This document shows, one piece after another, positions 22,258 to 32,789 of a stretch of DNA of 64,000 bases; the stretch's first letter is position 1, and each line of letters begins with the position of its first letter. Below the pieces are notes generated by a model. That model was not told where the DNA came from. It did no database searches and worked only from the letters and a program-made list of their open reading frames with translations. The position numbers and the translations under genes are program-made. The stretch comes from Gigaspora rosea. Its lineage: Eukaryota > Glomeromycota > Glomeromycetes > Diversisporales > Gigasporaceae. The stretch is from contig QKWP01000782.1 of assembly GCA_003550325.1 (NCBI GenBank), positions 93,469 through 157,468 of the forward strand. Reading direction: 5' to 3'.

Positions 22258-23576
22258 AAATTATCTAGCTAGTTAAGCGATAAAAAAAAAATACAACACT
22301 TTCTCCTTATCAAAATTCACAAAATTACTTACCAAAAACCACATAGAATTACGCTACTCCTGAAATAGAAAATAAACAGCCTAAAATAAGCAGTGATGAG
22401 ACAATAATTGAGAACGATAATTCGAAAGACTCCTATTTATTGGCTTAGGGTGTTTTCAAGCATCTTCCTTAATTTTATTGACCAGTGATCAAGGTTTTGA
22501 ACAAATACTAAGATTAATTAAATAATCTTTATGGCAATTTTGCTAAAGATTCATGGTGCAAAATGCGAATATTAAATTTTAGCCAACCAGTATAACTCTA
22601 TTATAAAAAAAGATGGGTTTGACCATCTTTTTTCATTGCAATGATGGACTCACTTGGCCAGCTCAAATATTTTCACTATATAATTAAAAATTGAACCGAC
22701 ATATTAATTTAGGTGCTTGAGAGAACCCTTAGTCAATAAATAATAATCGACCAGGATCACTATTGGTTGTTTAGCACATGATATATTTCTGATTGGGTGA
22801 AAGCTACTGTATTATATTTCAGTTTACATTTTTTCTAATAATTTATTGATCAATTTGAAATCATTCATTTTTTAGGAAAAGGTTTAAAAGACCAGGGGTT
22901 TCATAAAGCAGCACTCACCTCTCTTGAGCTTTGGCAGTATCTTGGCCATACCCGGTCAGAAGGCGAAGAATTGATTGCACAATTGCGCCGTTTTGAAGCA
23001 CGTTTGCCACCATTTGACCTTCCCTATGTTGCTAGTATAGACACATCAAAAATTTGGTGGGGTTCTTTCAAGAATCAACCTCAACATTTAGCTGAATTGG
23101 CACACAGGATATTTTCAATCTGCCCTACACAAGCCGGCTGTGAGAGGAATTTTTCAACATTAAAGTGGATTCTGGGAGAGCGACGAGTAGGCTTGGGTTT
23201 AAATAAGCTGGAAGGAATGGCAAAAGTTAGGTCATATTATATGACTAACATTCGACGTGAGCTAAGTTTTTTCGGTAAAGAATTGACAGAGAGCGATATT
23301 AAAGATGCATGTAATATAGCATCGGTTGGTAATATAATGAATTGTGAGGATGATCAAATAAGAGTTAGCAGTGAGAATTCGTTAGATAATATAGTATCCA
23401 ATCATTCTACGACCCTATTAATTGAAAATATTGTTGATTTGACAGCTGGAAACAATTCTGAATGTTCAGCAAGGACGGCCCAAACCATTTCTCCTGCTGA
23501 TTTGGATTATGACCCCCTTGATGTACTAAATAGTTTTTTAGAAAGTGAAAGTCACAATAATAGTCAATAAATATGA

Positions 23577-24069
23577 TTCATGTTCTTGAAATATACAGTT
23601 GCTATGACAAAAAAATTAGAATTGAGAAAAATGAATGCATGGCATTAAAATCTGCTGATATGGGTTATGCAAATGGAATCAGAGTCGAGAAGATCGCTAC
23701 AAAAAGTCTGCTGAATCTGGAAATACTATTGGAATATGCATGGTTGGATATTATTGTCATTGTGAAATAAGACATTCACATATTGTCAAAAATCCGTAAA
23801 GGCTGGTAGTTCTCTTGAAACATACTGTGTTACGATAAAAGAATTGGAGCTAAAATATTATATATCTATGGATGATGCTCATGGAAAAATATATGGTTGA
23901 TTGTTACGGGAAAAAAATAAAAGTTGAAAAGGATAAGCGTAAGACATTATTAGAAACTCTAAGATGCGTGGCGCTTCTGCAATATCTTCTTATTATCGAA
24001 ATGGAAAATTTTAGCAACAAAAGATACAAAAAGCTAACTACGATTCGTAATACAAATAAATTCTTATGA
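23577..24069 (+). pseudogene. Sel1-like repeat gene fragment inside hAT element
   Basis: Shortly after the transposase stop, frames read SLR-type motifs: CYDKKIRIEKNE, KSADMGYANGI, and further on CYGKKIKVEKDKRK. In fungi of this kind SLR units read like GYCY..GIGVEKDE.KAFEYYQKSADMGNANGI, so the match is clear though short units are missing. Several frameshifts and stops show decay. SLR proteins are solenoid adaptors. The fragment lies inside the hAT borders, same strand as the transposase, so it is either captured host sequence or an older insertion. Confidence 0.75.
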
Positions 24070-24414
24070 TCTCAATTCATTTTCAATTTATGTGATTTTG
24101 GCATTAGCCAATGTTGTATTAAAATTAAAATTTAATAAAATTTATGAAGTCAACAAGGCGTCACCCCAGAAGTTTATTATGCCAAAAGTTTATAAAATTA
24201 TTAATATTTTACTTTATTTACTTTGAACTGCTGTTTAATTTGTTCCCAAAAAGCTATTATATTAAATTAATCACATATGTACAGGCAAAATTATTAATAC
24301 GCAAAAAAATAAATAAATAAAATAAAGTAGATTCTAATCAAGTCAATCTTGTAATTCTAATGATAATTCTTTTAAGTTTAATATATAAATCTCAATTCGG
24401 GCTCAATTCTATAG

Positions 24415-24800
24415 CATTAAGGCATACGTCAAGTATATGGCATTACGACATACGTCAAGTATATGGCATTACGGCATACGTCAAGTATATGGCATTACGG
24501 CATACGGCACTGCATACAACATACAGCATACGGCACTGCATACAACATACGGCATACGGCACTGCATACAACATACGGCATATGGCACTGCATACAACAT
24601 ACGGCATACGGCACTGCATACAACATATGGCATACGGCACTGCATACAACATACGGCACTAATACGGCATACGGCACTATATACGACATACGGCATACGG
24701 CACTACATACGACATACGACATACGGCACTACATACGATATACGGCATACGGCACTACATATGGCATACAACACTACATATGGCATACGGCACTACATAC
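24415..24800. repeat. Right subterminal array of the hAT element
   Basis: About 16 units of roughly 21-26 bp built on GCATACGGCACTGCATACAA, drifting to GCATACGGCACTACATACGA. It makes long but spurious open frames on both strands. It lies just inside the right terminal repeat and differs from the left array in unit and period. Confidence 0.92.
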
Positions 24801-24908
24801 ATCATACGGCACTTTTTATGTCTACGTCAAAAGTGACGTTATGCCGTGACGTTTGCCGTGGAGGTAGCTACCCTTAACCTGATAAATGTCCCCACCTCTA
24901 GTTCCAAC

Positions 24909-25799
24909 ATTCTTTGAATTTCTTCCTGTATAAATTCTTGTTCATTAGGAGGTACAGAATAAGGGCGAGAGCAAATAGGGTGTACATCCTCAGTATAGAT
25001 TCGATGAGTCACCAATTTGGTTCGTCCTAGCTCCGTTATATCAGTTGCAAAGAGGTCTGCAAACTCTTCTAATAATTTTCGAAAAGCTAAGCCTTGTTCT
25101 TTATTAAGTAGTCCAATATTTAAAAAGGTCTGGGTCAACAGGGTATATTTTTTATGTTCAAGAGTAATAATATTTACAGGTCTGGGTATGAGGGCCTGGT
25201 CTGGGTCGACAGGTAGTTTATGATCCTGCCTAGGATTCTCTAAAAATTTTGACAGAGTGTATCCAAGGCATTTGCCCGTTGGCGAGCATTTTGGGCTTCT
25301 TCTTGGAAAAAAGCATAGTAAAGCAGCATTGGTGGTTTCCAAGGTTTCAATTCTTGCTTGTAATTGTTTTATTAGTTGGTCTTGTTGTTGCACTTGTTGT
25401 TAAAGCTGAAAAACTGGGAGTCATCATCCATTCCTTAATAGTTTCTTCAGTAGGTGGAGAGTAAATTTCTGGGTCTGGAAGTTTGCAATCATCACAATAT
25501 CCTTGATTTGCATTCAATTCCTCTTGGTGTTTAACATGTAAACATTCCTGACAGAGATCAACAGGAACTGTAAAGTTTCTTTTAAGTACAGTGAGGGCAT
25601 ACTTCTGGTTATAGTCTGGGTGGCTAGTGTCAAAGGATTCATCCAAAATTGTTTGTAAAGGATCAATATCATTTTCTGATAATAGGTCTGATTCAGCTTG
25701 CAATATAAGTTGCATTTCCTCATAGCTCCAAGGTTGAGTTATACGGTCAGAGGTTAAAGGTTCTAAGGCTTGGGCAATGATCTGGTCATTTTCATCCAA
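24909..25799 (-). pseudogene. Pol segment upstream of reverse transcriptase
   Basis: The first frame (25347-25799) is acidic with a Cys cluster (CQECLHVKHQEE, CDDCKLPDPE). A second frame (to 24839) has a coiled-coil-like start (QLIKQLQARIETLE) and then the segment that normally precedes Ty3 RT: LLEEFADLFATDITELGRT, HRIYTEDVHPICSRPYSVP and EEIQRMLELEV. It stops at the hAT insertion site; the reading resumes at 18159 with the RT core. A +1 shift separates the two frames. Confidence 0.85.
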
Positions 25800-26049
25800 G
25801 AGAATCTTTGCAAGTCAGTAAATTCTGGTCTGGTTCATTTCATATTGGTGTCTGGCATTCTTTGTTGATTCAGTATAACGTTTGATTTGGTCCAAAGTTT
25901 ATAGTTAAGATTATACTGGATATCCTGGCTAGCCTTGTATGCATAGAGGTGTTCCAATTTACAAAACCATAATTCTTCTCGAAGACTGTCTAATAGACAC
26001 ATTCTAGGCCTTGTGTCTGACTTATCATATACTTTGCAGTTGACAAGCA

Positions 26050-26221
26050 TTCCGCGTCCTTCACCTTGGGTGAAAAAATGGATACTTCTAGGATTTTCTC
26101 AGTCAAGAGCACAGTGAAAATTATTATAACATCCTGGACATACCAGTTTCTCTTTAAGAAGTCTAAGAACTTCAGATCTGTTAGGAACTTTACATTGGCA
26201 ACAATGATGGGTACGGCAAGG
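26050..26221 (-). pseudogene. Cys-rich Pol remnant before second hAT insertion
   Basis: The minus-strand frame includes CPGCYNNFHCALD and an upstream CQCKVPNRSEV, resembling a zinc ribbon or knuckle. It is the downstream continuation of the Cys-rich segment at 28570-28929, separated by the hAT insertion (duplication GCTATGGG). Confidence 0.6.
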
Positions 26222-26783
26222 GCTATGGGAGGACCCCGAAGAACTCTGATATAACTCAGATCCAGACTCAAAATTTTAATATAACTTTATACATTTAATT
26301 TTATTAAAAGCTTTATACAAAATTATCATATAAGTTCAAATTTACTATAAATTATACAATTTCAGATCTGAGTACCAGTATGATCATGTTAACCACCAAA
26401 GCCAAAAACATAATTACACAAAAAAAAGTGACAAAGAGAAAATCAGAAACCTATCTAGAAAAAGAAAGGCGGTAGTTAACCGTATTCAAATTCAACAACA
26501 AAATTTTTAGTTCCGAAAATAAGCTACCCATACGATCGATGAGCGTTGCTACATAGTAAAGTCTAAATTTTACTAAGCAAATCGATTAAAGTTGCATAAG
26601 TAACATTGTTCAGCAGATCAAAATACACGTATCCTGAAAATTTCATACAAATTAGAGAAGTTTTTATTATTTGACTTTTAATTTTTACGTTCAACGGATT
26701 TTTTTTTATAAAAAAAAAAACCGTTGAACGTAAAAATTAAAAGTCAAATAATAAAAAGTTCTCCGATTTGTATGAAATTTTCA

Positions 26784-27748
26784 NNNNNNNNNNNNNNNNN
26801 NNNNNNNNNNNNNNNNNNNNNNNNNNNNNNNNNNNNNNNNNNNNNNNNNNNNNNNNNNNNNNNNNNNNNNNNNNNNNNNNNNNNNNNNNNNNNNNNNNNN
26901 NNNNNNNNNNNNNNNNNNNNNNNNNNNNNNNNNNNNNNNNNNNNNNNNNNNNNNNNNNNNNNNNNNNNNNNNNNNNNNNNNNNNNNNNNNNNNNNNNNNN
27001 NNNNNNNNNNNNNNNNNNNNNNNNNNNNNNNNNNNNNNNNNNNNNNNNNNNNNNNNNNNNNNNNNNNNNNNNNNNNNNNNNNNNNNNNNNNNNNNNNNNN
27101 NNNNNNNNNNNNNNNNNNNNNNNNNNNNNNNNNNNNNNNNNNNNNNNNNNNNNNNNNNNNNNNNNNNNNNNNNNNNNNNNNNNNNNNNNNNNNNNNNNNN
27201 NNNNNNNNNNNNNNNNNNNNNNNNNNNNNNNNNNNNNNNNNNNNNNNNNNNNNNNNNNNNNNNNNNNNNNNNNNNNNNNNNNNNNNNNNNNNNNNNNNNN
27301 NNNNNNNNNNNNNNNNNNNNNNNNNNNNNNNNNNNNNNNNNNNNNNNNNNNNNNNNNNNNNNNNNNNNNNNNNNNNNNNNNNNNNNNNNNNNNNNNNNNN
27401 NNNNNNNNNNNNNNNNNNNNNNNNNNNNNNNNNNNNNNNNNNNNNNNNNNNNNNNNNNNNNNNNNNNNNNNNNNNNNNNNNNNNNNNNNNNNNNNNNNNN
27501 NNNNNNNNNNNNNNNNNNNNNNNNNNNNNNNNNNNNNNNNNNNNNNNNNNNNNNNNNNNNNNNNNNNNNNNNNNNNNNNNNNNNNNNNNNNNNNNNNNNN
27601 NNNNNNNNNNNNNNNNNNNNNNNNNNNNNNNNNNNNNNNNNNNNNNNNNNNNNNNNNNNNNNNNNNNNNNNNNNNNNNNNNNNNNNNNNNNNNNNNNNNN
27701 NNNNNNNNNNNNNNNNNNNNNNNNNNNNNNNNNNNNNNNNNNNNNNNN
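26784..27748. other. Assembly gap (965 N)
   Basis: It begins exactly inside the second arm of the long palindrome, which probably blocked assembly. The left end of the nested Tc1 element and the 3' half of its transposase lie in it. Confidence 0.98.
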
Positions 27749-28205
27749 TACTTTCATCTGTAAATATTACCTGGTCCCAGTCGAAATCCTGATGATCTTT
27801 TGCCCATTTTAGCCGTTTCTCTTTGTGCTTCTCTGTGAGAAGTGGTTTGGAAAGTTTCGCTATATATTTTGCCCCACCTTCACGTAGACGCTTTTAAATA
27901 GTGCGTACACTAATGCTAACATTCCGTTTTTCCATTTCCTGTTGTATTTCAACAGCAGTTACATTTTCTTTGTCACTTGCAAGCTTAAGGATCTTTGCAT
28001 CTTGCCGAGGAGTGGTGATCCGATTTCGACCAGGTTTTTGTTAATCATTTAAATTTTTTGTTTCCCCCCATTTTTTTACCCAATAAAGCGCAGTAGACTT
28101 ACTACAGCCTACAATCTTTGCTGTAGCACCAAGCCCAAGCTTCGGACCTTTGGAATGATAGTGCAAAAAAATGATTTCATATCGCTTATGCAGCAGAAGA
28201 GGCAT
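27749..28205 (-). pseudogene. Tc1/mariner transposase, 5' half
   Basis: The frame starts at the ATG at 28205. It encodes a helix-turn-helix (KRYEIIFLHYHSKG, then ATAKIVGCSKSTALYWVKKW), a linker with GRNRITTPRQD, a second HTH-like region, and the first catalytic Asp in DWDQVIFTDES, where the gap begins. Two TAA stops interrupt it (after NLND and after VRTI), each possibly from CAA. The original enzyme would insert at TA. The outer end of this element is near 28378. Confidence 0.9.
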
Positions 28206-28569
28206 TTTAAAGGTTCAGAATTTGGGCGGAGAACATTGCTCTGGTAAATGGATAAATTGCCTGCAAATGGTAAGAATGATCAGCGTTTGCATCATTGTTT
28301 GTCATGAGAAAATTTTAAGGTTGTATGTACAATGCACGTGAAGTTACACCGGGTCGGATACTTACGGCGGGCACTGTAGTATCGTTATACAAAAAAAGAT
28401 CGTACTTGTTATAAAGATCGTTTTTGTTATACAAATAAACATCTAACTTTTCAAAAAATTACTAGTTGGTTATACAAATTTAAATATATAACATATGGAA
28501 AAATTATATATAAGTTTATACAAAGCCAGATCTCAGTATTACATATGTTCTTCGGGGTCCTGCTATGGG

Positions 28570-28929
28570 TAGGTAGACGTCAACTATCAACTTGATCAAG
28601 AGTGCATCCACACTGATAAACCAAGTTTTGTCTTTTCCAAGTGGCAAAAGGACAGTAAGCTTCAATATATTCTAATGTACAGCATCCTCTGCAGACATTA
28701 TTGGGGCAGTCCCTATATAGATAGTTGGAGTCATTGCAAGTAGGGCAGGTAGCACGCTTTGGGGCTTGTTTAGGGCATTTAACAGCAATGTGGCCAAATT
28801 CCTGGAATCGGTTACATTGGTTAGTAGGGCAATTTGCAAAGAGATGATCAGGAGAACCACAATTTCCACAGACACGCTGTTTAGGGGCCTTTTTGTTTCT
28901 TCGGCGAGACTAATAAGTAGTCTATTCAT
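28570..28929 (-). pseudogene. Array of CCHC zinc knuckles, between protease and RT
   Basis: The minus-strand frame holds CX2CX4HX4C knuckles, the best being CGSPDHLFANC preceded by CG, then CNRFQEFGHIAVKC and CPTCNDSNYLYRDC, and a Cys-rich tail (NVCRGCCTLEYIEAYC). Knuckles usually sit at the end of Gag, before the protease. Here a further array follows the protease. It would bind nucleic acid. The hAT insertion at 28561 cuts it. Confidence 0.75.
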
Positions 28930-29159
28930 TTTCTTCTAGTGAGAGAGATTGGTTTGAGTCTTCTCGATCAAAAGTATAAGCTTCTCGAGGATATAAATAT
29001 TCAGGTTCATATAGGTCTAATTCATTTGGTGCGGTAACAGTAGGTTGACTAGGTAGAGGTTGGTTGCTTTTATAAGTAGTAGGAATAGTATGTTTCTTGT
29101 TTTCTCATCTAAAAGTATAGCAGGCATTTTTCTAGTTATAGTTTGCTTCCACTTTTTGA

Positions 29160-29440
29160 TTTCAGTTATTGCCAAAGAGAAGAGAATAAGAAGTAGTGTC
29201 TACTACTTCCACAGTAAGAGGGATAGTAATATAGTCAATTTTAATTGGCAGGTCTTTTATAATTCCCAAAGGTCGAGTGGAAGTTCCCACTGCAGGGACG
29301 ATAAAGCTGTTAGAGGCTTTTTCAATAGTCAATCCAAGTTTCTTGACTGCCTAGTGAGCAATCATACTGATTGAAGCACCACTATCAATAATAGCCTGAT
29401 AGGGTTTATTCTGAAGAGAGACAATTACATTTAACAGGTG
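29160..29440 (-). pseudogene. Retroviral-type aspartic protease domain
   Basis: The minus strand reads PYQAIIDSGASISMIA, the DSGA active site with the following Ser and hydrophobic residues. Later come VGTSTRPLGI and the closing segment SYSLLFGN, where ILG is usual. One TAG follows ISMIAH. The enzyme would cleave Gag-Pol. Upstream, 29441-29767 is a weakly supported linker. Confidence 0.8.
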
Positions 29441-29830
29441 TAGTATAGGCAGGAGTTTGAACAAGATTAGCATTTTTAGCTTCTTCATATAAGTGAGTAG
29501 CCAAGGCACCTCAGATAGATGGGTTATTGAGCAGTGTTTTCCACTTGCTAGCAGTAAGAGAGGGTGTTTGAGTCTGATTTTGTGTAAGGTAATTAACACT
29601 TCAATGATAAGGAAAAGGAGATCGATTAGAGGAGTTTTGGTAAGAGCGATAGTTATTATCATTTTAGCTTCTATAATTATTATCTCTAGATTGGCTCCTA
29701 GGATGAGAGTTATTATGACTGCGAGAATGGTCTCTGTTATTGGAATATCGGTTAGAAGAGCGACCATTTCGATCCCTATTTTGGTGTTCCGGTTATTGTT
29801 ATTATTATTACGACGAGAATTGGATCCTTG

Positions 29831-31882
29831 TCATTGGTCCTGTTTTCTACTATTACAATCACGAATAAAATGTCAGTGCATCCACAATAATAACAGATAG
29901 GAGGCTCTTTCATTCGAGGGGTTTGAGCATGGTTGTTAAAATAATTAACAAAAGAGGTAAGTGTAGTCTGTGTCTGGGCTAAGCTTAGCAATTTGGTCTG
30001 TAAGTTGTTGAATAGCTTGGTCTGTATTGGTGGTAGGGGCAGTGTCTGAAATTCAATTTTTAAATTTGTTGTGGGCTGCAACTAAATGAAAAAAAATAGT
30101 TGCGGATTATAAGAATTTATAAAAATTTAGTTGCACACTTAAGTATTTAATCGAAATTTATAAGTAAAATTTGCAAATTTATGTGCAGAATTCGTATATG
30201 CATATCAGATTTTGGTTGCGGAAATTTAAAATTTGTTGCGGTCCACAGACTCCGCAACCCAATTTTAGACACTGGGTAGGGGTAGTCATTAATTTTCCGG
30301 TTTCTTAGCGAAGGGCTACTTTAATAGCATTGGCCAAGTTGTTAGGTACAGCAGCTTGAACATTAATTGCATACTCAGAACGTAAGCCTTGAATAAAAAG
30401 TTGTTTAACAAAGTCAGCTGGAAAAACATTAGTCGGGTCTACTTTCTTTTGTAATGTACGAAATCGGTTGACATATATATCCACAGTCTCTGTTGATCCT
30501 TGCTTAATATCAAAAAGCTGTTTTTGCCAGAGAGTTTTTTGCTTAGTAGTATAGAAATGTGCCTTAAAAAGATGCTAGAAACTTCGGTTCTGGGCACCAT
30601 CATTATTGAAAGCATTGGGTACTGGGTTTAAAGCAGTGTACCAGTCTAGAGCAACACCTTTAAGGTACACAGGAGCAAGTTGGAGTTTCCGTTCAGCACT
30701 CCATTTATTAGCAGTAGCGGCTCTTCTAAATTCCTTTAGCCAGTCAGCAGGGTCTTGAGTTCTGTTACTATAAAAATCTGCAACTGTTATAAAAGTTTTC
30801 TCAGAGCCTTGTCCAAGGGCAGTAGCAAGATCAGTTATGGCTTGTGCAGCAGCTCGTAAAGCACCATCTCCCATTGGATTTTCTTCGTCTAGTTGATTAA
30901 GAGGTAAGATAGGGTTTAATTCTTCAGGAAGAAGTTGTAAATTGATTTCCTCAAATTGTTGTGGAGAATCAGCTCTAACAATAGTAGCGGTTTGCTTTTG
31001 AATATAATGGTCAAGAGGGTCAATTAAGTTTTAGTCGTTAAGAAGAAGAGTATTAAGTAATGGAGATGTATGACATGGAGTAACGTTTATATCTAAATTA
31101 ACAGTAGGGTAAAATTCAGTTACAAGAGAAGGTGGAGGAACAGTTGTGCAAGCAGGAGAAAAGGTTTGTTGTAAATAGCGAAGGAAGCGATTTTGTGAAG
31201 GAGGAGTAGTTTCTCGAGTATAATGATATGGAATTTCTAAAATAGATAAAGAAGGAAGCTCAAGTTTTGGAGGGATTGGTATATAAGTATTAGTGGAAAA
31301 ACCAACACCAGTGTCAGCTAACTGTTCAGGTCCTAAAGTATATATAAATCTGAGTAGGGAAGTGTCAAAGTTTAGTTTAGCTCCCCTTAATTGATTTTGA
31401 AAATCGAATAGAAGGTTTTCAGTCCTTAGTCGAGCTGGAGCAGGTGCAGAAGATAAAAGTTCCTCAATATGAAGATCAAGTAGGGTAGCTTCAAAATTAA
31501 GAGGTAAGATAGGTGCAAGAGTATAGGGGGTATGTGCAAGGAGTAGATCAGCAATAACTTCTTTTGGGTCTAAAAGGTCGTTATTATAGCGGCAACTAAA
31601 AACAATGTCTCGAGTAGCAGCTCTAGCAGTATTATAATCAGTAGCAGTAACTAAAACACAGTAAGAGTCATTTGTCTTTTGTGAATATTGGGTAGCAAAA
31701 TAATTGTCTCGATATGTCTCCCAAAATCGTCGAAAGGGACGGTGTAAATTAGCAACAGGATAACAGATGGTACAGGATAAATCAGGATGGTAGGCTTGCA
31801 AAACATCTACTGCAAGTGAGGAAGGGTGACTTGTTTTGTGTAATTCAATTTGTTCTAAGTATAGTTCATATGCTCTATTCAT
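29831..31882 (-). pseudogene. Gag with long N-terminal extension, then capsid and knuckle
   Basis: The frame opens at 31882 with 283 codons of unknown family, stops at a TAA (31031-31033) and continues in the same frame through the Gag region. The retrotransposon-gag motif is DWLKEFRRAATANKWS, YLKGVALDWYTALNP, then after a TAG (30575) QKQLFDIKQGSTETVDIYV and FRTLQKKV. A hAT MITE (30040-30274) interrupts it. At the end is a CCHC knuckle, CYYCGC then HFIRDC, with a one-base deletion between the halves. Gag would form the particle. The in-frame TAA suggests extension and Gag were one protein. Confidence 0.85.
30040..30274. mobile_element. hAT MITE in gag, 235 bp
   Basis: Ends CAGTGTCTGAAATTCAATTT and CAGTGTCTAAAATTGGGTTG (inward). 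Exact 8-mer GGTAGGGG on both sides (30032-30039 and 30275-30282). Internal GTTGCGG motifs recur near both ends. Confidence 0.9.
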
Positions 31883-32172
31883 ATAGAGAAGTCAGTTCCC
31901 AAATCTCAAGGAAACTAATAAAAGAATAATAGAATATATCTCCAAAAATAAAAGGTTAGTAGTAAGTTGTTAACAAAATTTTCATCTCCAAAATATAGTA
32001 AGTAGTTAATATCTAACAAAAAGAAAATTTCAAGTAAGTTGTAAGAAAATAACAAGAGTACAATTAAACAGCAAGAGAGTTAGTAACAGCCAAAAAAAAT
32101 AATTAAATTTCTGCCAAAAGTAATAATAAGATTTCTAAATTCTTCAATAATATCCAATAGTTTAATTAGGTT

Positions 32173-32189
32173 TCTGCTAGAAGGCACCA
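32173..32189 (-). other. Primer-binding site (putative)
   Basis: Two bases inside the 5' LTR the minus strand reads TGGTGCCTTCTAGCAGA. It begins with TGG, complementary to a tRNA 3' CCA end, at the expected spacing. Which tRNA was not determined. Confidence 0.75.
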
Positions 32190-32191
32190 AA

Positions 32192-32785
32192 TGTTACAGT
32201 ACCGGAAGCCTTCTTTAATTCCGATAGAGTAACAATCACACGGCTCCTGAGATCCCTTACTTTGGGCGTGAAGCGGTGTGCAAGAGGAAAGTATAGTTTC
32301 TTCTATGTCTGTAAGAAACTACACACTTCTCTATGGCAGTTTGGTATAAAACAACAAGAGATAATAGACAGTTTATTAATTTAACAAGAGGGCTATTCCA
32401 AGGTGTCTGTTCCTTAGAAATCCCAAGAGTTTATTAATAATAATAGAGGAGGGTAATAAATATAAAGGTAAATATAAAATACAATGTCTGGATCTGTCTA
32501 AAACTAAGGAAAATAAGATGGGTTTATATATCTATTGAGCTAAGCATTGCTAAGCGTCGCTAAGTGTCGCTAAGCATCATTAAGCGTCACTAAGCGTCGT
32601 TAAGTGTCGCTAAGCATCGTTAAGCGTTGCTAAGTGTCGTTAAGCGTCGCTAAGCGTCATTGAGTGCATTGCACATCAATTTCGCATATCACTATTACTA
32701 AATATAGTTATTACAAAATTTTCTTATTAAGTTCTAATTTCTTAACTAATTTTTACCAAAATTAACTACAACTTATTCTATAATA
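32192..32785 (-). repeat. 5' LTR of the Ty3-type element
   Basis: 594 bp, from TGTTACAGTACCGG to TTCTATAATA. Its promoter would read leftward. The 10-bp minisatellite recurs here. The outer terminal dinucleotide has changed (TA for CA). Confidence 0.95.
32539..32665. repeat. 10-bp minisatellite in second LTR
   Basis: Same TAAGCGTCGC-type array as at 13205-13328, with a different pattern of CpG-site changes. Confidence 0.9.
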
Positions 32786-32789
32786 CTAC

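Larger units (their letters stand above)
20005..23570 (+). pseudogene. hAT transposase, BED finger and hATC domain, decayed
   Basis: Pieces in order: an acidic N-terminus, then a BED zinc finger (FSEVWDYFVKG, CSYCKKIC, HLANEC) broken by a TGA at 20326-20328 and a frameshift near 20460. A helical region (20475-20711) is followed by the RNase H-like catalytic core (20864-21319), with LDGWTSPSTDSIYN (first Asp region), AAVVTDAVSN (second Asp) and CAAHAINL, the CxxH motif. The C-terminal part (22971-23570) has HLAELAHRIFSICPTQAGC and CERNFSTLKWILG, the hATC dimerisation motif with its conserved Glu-Arg. Gaps at 20720-20860, 21380-21605 and 21990-22880 may be introns or decay; the last also holds two hairpins. 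The original protein would cut and paste hAT ends. Stops make this copy inactive. Confidence 0.9.
18168..24900 (+). mobile_element. hAT element with decayed transposase, 6.7 kb
   Basis: Terminal inverted repeats TAGAGGTGGGGACATTT at both ends and an exact 8-bp duplication GTTCCAAC (18160-18167 and 24901-24908). Both subterminal regions are rich in TGACGT/ACGTCA and carry tandem arrays (18240-18445 and 24415-24800). The interior holds a BED-finger hAT transposase relic on the plus strand and, after it, a Sel1-like gene fragment. It inserted in the reverse transcriptase gene of the LTR element. Confidence 0.95.
26230..28561. mobile_element. Short hAT family, copy 2, with nested Tc1 relic
   Basis: Same ends as 16461-17602 (AGGACCCCGAAGAA inverted) and an exact 8-bp duplication GCTATGGG (26222-26229 and 28562-28569). 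The first 550 bp match copy 1, including the palindrome from about 26537; the right 180 bp also match. Between them is the assembly gap and a Tc1/mariner element whose right end reads CGGCGGGCACTGTA just before the matching hAT sequence resumes near 28380. Confidence 0.93.
12857..32785 (-). mobile_element. Ty3-type LTR retrotransposon, heavily interrupted
   Basis: Two similar LTRs (12857-13451 and 32192-32785) bound the element, and CTAC flanks both sides (12853-12856 and 32786-32789). On the minus strand the order is LTR, primer-binding site, gag, protease, Cys-rich segment, reverse transcriptase, RNase H, integrase, GPY/F-like module, extra open frame, polypurine tract, LTR. RT-RNase H-integrase order identifies the Ty3 group. 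Removing the five nested insertions leaves about 9.3 kb. All frames carry stops or frameshifts, so this copy looks dead. LTR differences are nearly all transitions. Confidence 0.95.

Noticed and set aside
24360..24877. Overlapping open frames on both strands (up to 146 codons)
   Set aside because: They are translations of the GCATACGGCACTGCATAC tandem array in every frame, so they come from repeat periodicity.
26724..27812. Long open frames of 330-360 codons on both strands
   Set aside because: Almost entirely undetermined bases (N).
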